Shown: positions 8,498 through 10,100 of the stretch, one piece after another
Position numbering within the stretch: the stretch's first letter is position 1
Layout: the number at the start of each line of letters is the position of its first letter
Assembly (NCBI RefSeq): GCF_964340395.1
Contig: NC_135564.1
Coordinates: 22,873,287 to 22,883,386, forward strand
Reading direction: 5' to 3'
Length of the DNA: 10,100 nt
Source of the DNA: Glandiceps talaboti
Taxonomy: Eukaryota; Hemichordata; Enteropneusta; Spengelidae
Made by a program: the position numbers and the translations under genes
Notes under the pieces: generated by a model
Seen by the model: only the letters and a program-made list of their open reading frames with translations
What the model was told of the DNA's origin: nothing
Databases searched by the model: none

Positions 8498-8600
8498 AGA
8501 CCTGGATCTTCAGTTACTGAAATTCAGCAATTCCCTGCATTATCACACTTTATTTATTTGTGCCACCATTTTCTTTTAAATTATGTCTCCATTCAGTAAA

Positions 8601-9313
8601 CGTTTGAGGGTATATGTCTTCTATGAAGACTTGTTCTCTACATAGTTTTTCTTACTGTTAAAACAAGTAGTTATTTTTAGTCTAGACAATGTCACTGTTG
8701 GCTCATTATCTCAAGAATTGTCACTGTTGTTTCTGCTTCATTTAGGCAATAAGCGTCCATTAAACTGTACAAAATGGTTAGCCTTTATATTCAGGGCATT
8801 TAGGTCAACGTTTTGCAAAATGTTCTTTCGGGAACAAGGAGGAGATAAAGATCAATATGTAGAGCTAAACTGATGACACCATTTTCTGTAAAGTTATGAT
8901 TTGCATATTGTGTTATTGCAGCTGAAAGGTATTAATCACCCTCGCATTGGCAATACGATTAGTCAGAACTGTAGACACGTTATTAATAATGCATTTTAGT
9001 CAGTGGCTGCTTTAAAATTTGTAGGCATGGAAACCAAATTTACAGATGTACCTTAATATGTACAACGTTGCGTTATGTTTTCATGACTGACGACGTTATC
9101 TTAAAGGTGATGTTCGTTAATAGACTACAGCATATCGATAACATGTCCATATTTCATTTAAATTGACTAAAATGATGAAATTTGCCACTAGAAATATTGG
9201 TAAAATATTTACTGACGTAAATGGGTTATGTTAAATTCTGAATAAGCAAAATACATTTGTGAATGCGTGTAAGTTGTCACCATGAGTTGGTTTCCTTTAT
9301 GTATCAGTCAACG
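8601..9313. other. Unannotated spacer, nothing recognised
   Basis: About 700 bases of AT-rich unique sequence. A lone AGGTCA half-site lies near 8811. No open frame of note, RNA gene or repeat was recognised. If the gene at the right end is real, this would be part of its intron or lie beyond it. Confidence 0.5.
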
Positions 9314-9453
9314 TTACTTGATATATCTCACGTATTTGCTTGATGCATCTCTGATGTACATTTCTTTATAAAGACATGAATAATTAAGTCTTTTACTTAT
9401 GATGTGACATACGGTCGCCAAATAGTGATGAAACCTCGTAGAATATCGGTCGT
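9314..9453 (-). CDS. Possible second coding exon of the right-end gene (weak)
   Basis: On the - strand the sequence AATTCCCTTTTCAG gives a good splice acceptor (AG at 9455-9454). An open frame follows from 9453 to a stop at 9316-9314 and is phase-compatible with the phase 1 donor at 9759, giving a 306-base intron. The peptide is basic with two Cys and matches no family that I know. A possible internal donor (AAGTAAAA-type) occurs within it. A chance frame match has odds of about one in three and the coding composition is not convincing, so this is only a hypothesis. Confidence 0.15.
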
Positions 9454-9753
9454 CTGAAAAGGGAATTACTTTTAAGCAATTGTTTACGCAATACACGTCT
9501 CAATACATCCTTGTTGAATTATTAGACTTTGGTTCATCTGTAAGTCTCGCAAGCAATTGTGCTTAAATTATCAAATTAGTTCATTTTTAGTAATGCAGCC
9601 TTTTGAAATATGCATACAACTATGGAATGATAGTTTTAAACCCACAAATTATTGTCTAGAATTCGATGGACTATATTAAAATGTACTTGTTAATCCAAGC
9701 AAATATGTCTTGAGATAGTTAGTGACATCATTTCGAAACAATTTTAAATTCAC

Positions 9754-9759
9754 ACTTAC
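9754..9759 (-). promoter_or_regulatory. Splice donor GTAAGT after the signal-peptide exon
   Basis: The - strand reads ACAA then GTAAGT, matching the full consensus of the first six intron bases. It interrupts the frame after the first base of a codon (phase 1). Without splicing the frame meets a stop about ten codons later. A weaker alternative donor (GTAAGG) lies inside the exon after the ATA codon. Confidence 0.45.
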
Positions 9760-9817
9760 TTGTTTCGCCATTCCTTACTATGAGGATGGTCAGCAGCACG
9801 GCAAACACACGGGCCAT
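9760..9817 (-). CDS. Candidate first coding exon: signal peptide of a secreted or membrane protein, partial
   Basis: On the - strand an ATG at 9817-9815 sits in a strong Kozak context (AAG before, G after). It encodes MARVFAVLLTILIVRNGET: a short basic N-region (Arg3), an uninterrupted hydrophobic core of about eleven residues and a polar end, the plan of a eukaryotic secretory signal peptide that targets nascent chains to the endoplasmic reticulum. The 19 codons plus one base end at a perfect GTAAGT donor in phase 1; a phase 1 intron right after the signal peptide is a known common arrangement in extracellular animal proteins. GC content rises locally relative to the flanks. The mature protein lies in later exons that I cannot identify with confidence, so the family is unknown. 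The exon is short enough to have arisen by chance, but several independent signals agree. Confidence 0.5.
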
Positions 9818-9818
9818 C

Positions 9819-9830
9819 TTTCCCGCCAAA
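9819..9830 (-). promoter_or_regulatory. E2F consensus site next to the start codon
   Basis: The - strand reads TTTGGCGGGAAA, an exact 12-base match to the E2F/DP consensus, one base upstream of the candidate ATG. In animals such sites near transcription starts drive cell-cycle-linked expression. It also supplies the purine-rich Kozak context. Occupancy is inferred from the motif only. Confidence 0.4.
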
Positions 9831-10100
9831 CAGAAGAACGAGAGAGGCAACTCCCACGCAGTGAGAGAGATGCGAAGGCAATTCTGGTTTTGTAATAACC
9901 ACTCTTCAACCCGAGTAGACTACATATGATGTCATGAATAGGCAGTGACGCAAATCAAACCCCTTTGCGTAGTCGTCATGGAAACATAGGAAGACATGTT
10001 CCATTTCAAGATTGTCTTTATGCAAGGTATGATATTCAGACCGTCGTCGAATTAACGCAAATTTAAACGGTTTACACTATAATACTATTGTGATTGGCGA
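9831..10100 (-). promoter_or_regulatory. Candidate 5' UTR and promoter of the right-end gene
   Basis: Upstream of the candidate exon on the - strand lie a pyrimidine-rich stretch around 9835-9875 that could hold the transcription start, a CRE-like TGACATCA (+ strand TGATGTCA, 9927-9934), a CRE/C-EBP-like TTGCGTCA (9946-9953), and a CCAATCA box (core 10093-10097) about 275 bases above the ATG. No TATA box stands at a clear distance. Individually these motifs are weak evidence; their grouping upstream of a signal-peptide exon favours a promoter. Confidence 0.3.

Larger units (their letters stand above)
7743..8600 (+). repeat. Diverged tandem repeat, about 235-280 bp units, three copies plus part
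   Basis: Shared anchor words recur in the same order. TATCAAAATTAAGCAAATTC at 7743, its relative at 8022 and a weaker relative near 8516 open the units. GGTGCTCATATCAC near 7848, GCTCATGTAATTTTTACTGA near 8118 and GGTGCTCATATCACTATGTC near 8349 mark the middle. GAATGGCAGCCATAT occurs in the first two. ACTGCATAATTCAAAAACTG near 7907, its relative near 8178 and TTAACTCAAAAACGTTAATA near 8401 mark the third quarter. GAGCTAT and GACATTG words recur at 7973/7987 and 8234/8247. The third copy lacks part of its left side. Divergence is high with indels, so the array is old. No coding capacity is seen. Confidence 0.8.

Overview
The window reads as intergenic or intronic DNA of an animal, most likely a marine invertebrate and plausibly a lophotrochozoan such as a mollusc. 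The evidence is an AT-rich background with no bacterial-style gene packing, a decayed Ty3/Gypsy LTR retrotransposon, a long minisatellite, dense microsatellites, diverged tandem repeats, and a candidate spliced first exon with a signal peptide. The phylum is an inference. Nothing here resembles a prokaryotic defence or mobile system.

Layout. Positions 1-385 hold no gene that I can support and may include the element's 5' leader. Positions 386-4910 hold the retrotransposon on the + strand: an intact gag (386-1279), then a broken pol in the order protease, reverse transcriptase, RNase H, integrase (1236-4489), then a 3' non-coding stretch, a polypurine tract (4717-4729) and a probable short 3' LTR (4730-4910, TGT...ACA). 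No matching 5' LTR is visible. Pol carries at least five frame changes and six in-frame stops, so the copy is dead as an autonomous element, although gag is fully open.

A 37-bp minisatellite (4911-5870, about 26 units) starts directly at the inferred LTR end and contains an exact five-unit internal duplication. After a plain stretch come an (AAGAG)8 tract (6193-6232) and a block of simple repeats at 6642-7280: (TC)n, a 204-bp spacer, a complementary (AG)n, then (ACAG)n, (AGAT)n and a GT/GC alternating tract. The (TC)n and (AG)n arms form an inverted repeat with almost 100 bp of perfect pairing potential.

Positions 7654-8600 hold a poly-C run, a degenerate TCCG/TGTC tract and about three diverged copies of a roughly 235-280 bp tandem repeat. 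Two of the copies carry a perfect DR1 nuclear-receptor motif. The right end has the best host-gene candidate: on the - strand, an ATG in strong Kozak context (9817) opens a signal-peptide-like first exon that ends at a GTAAGT donor in phase 1. An E2F consensus lies one base upstream of the ATG, and CRE-like and CCAAT motifs lie further upstream. The gene would run leftwards into the window; one phase-compatible second exon can be proposed but is weak.
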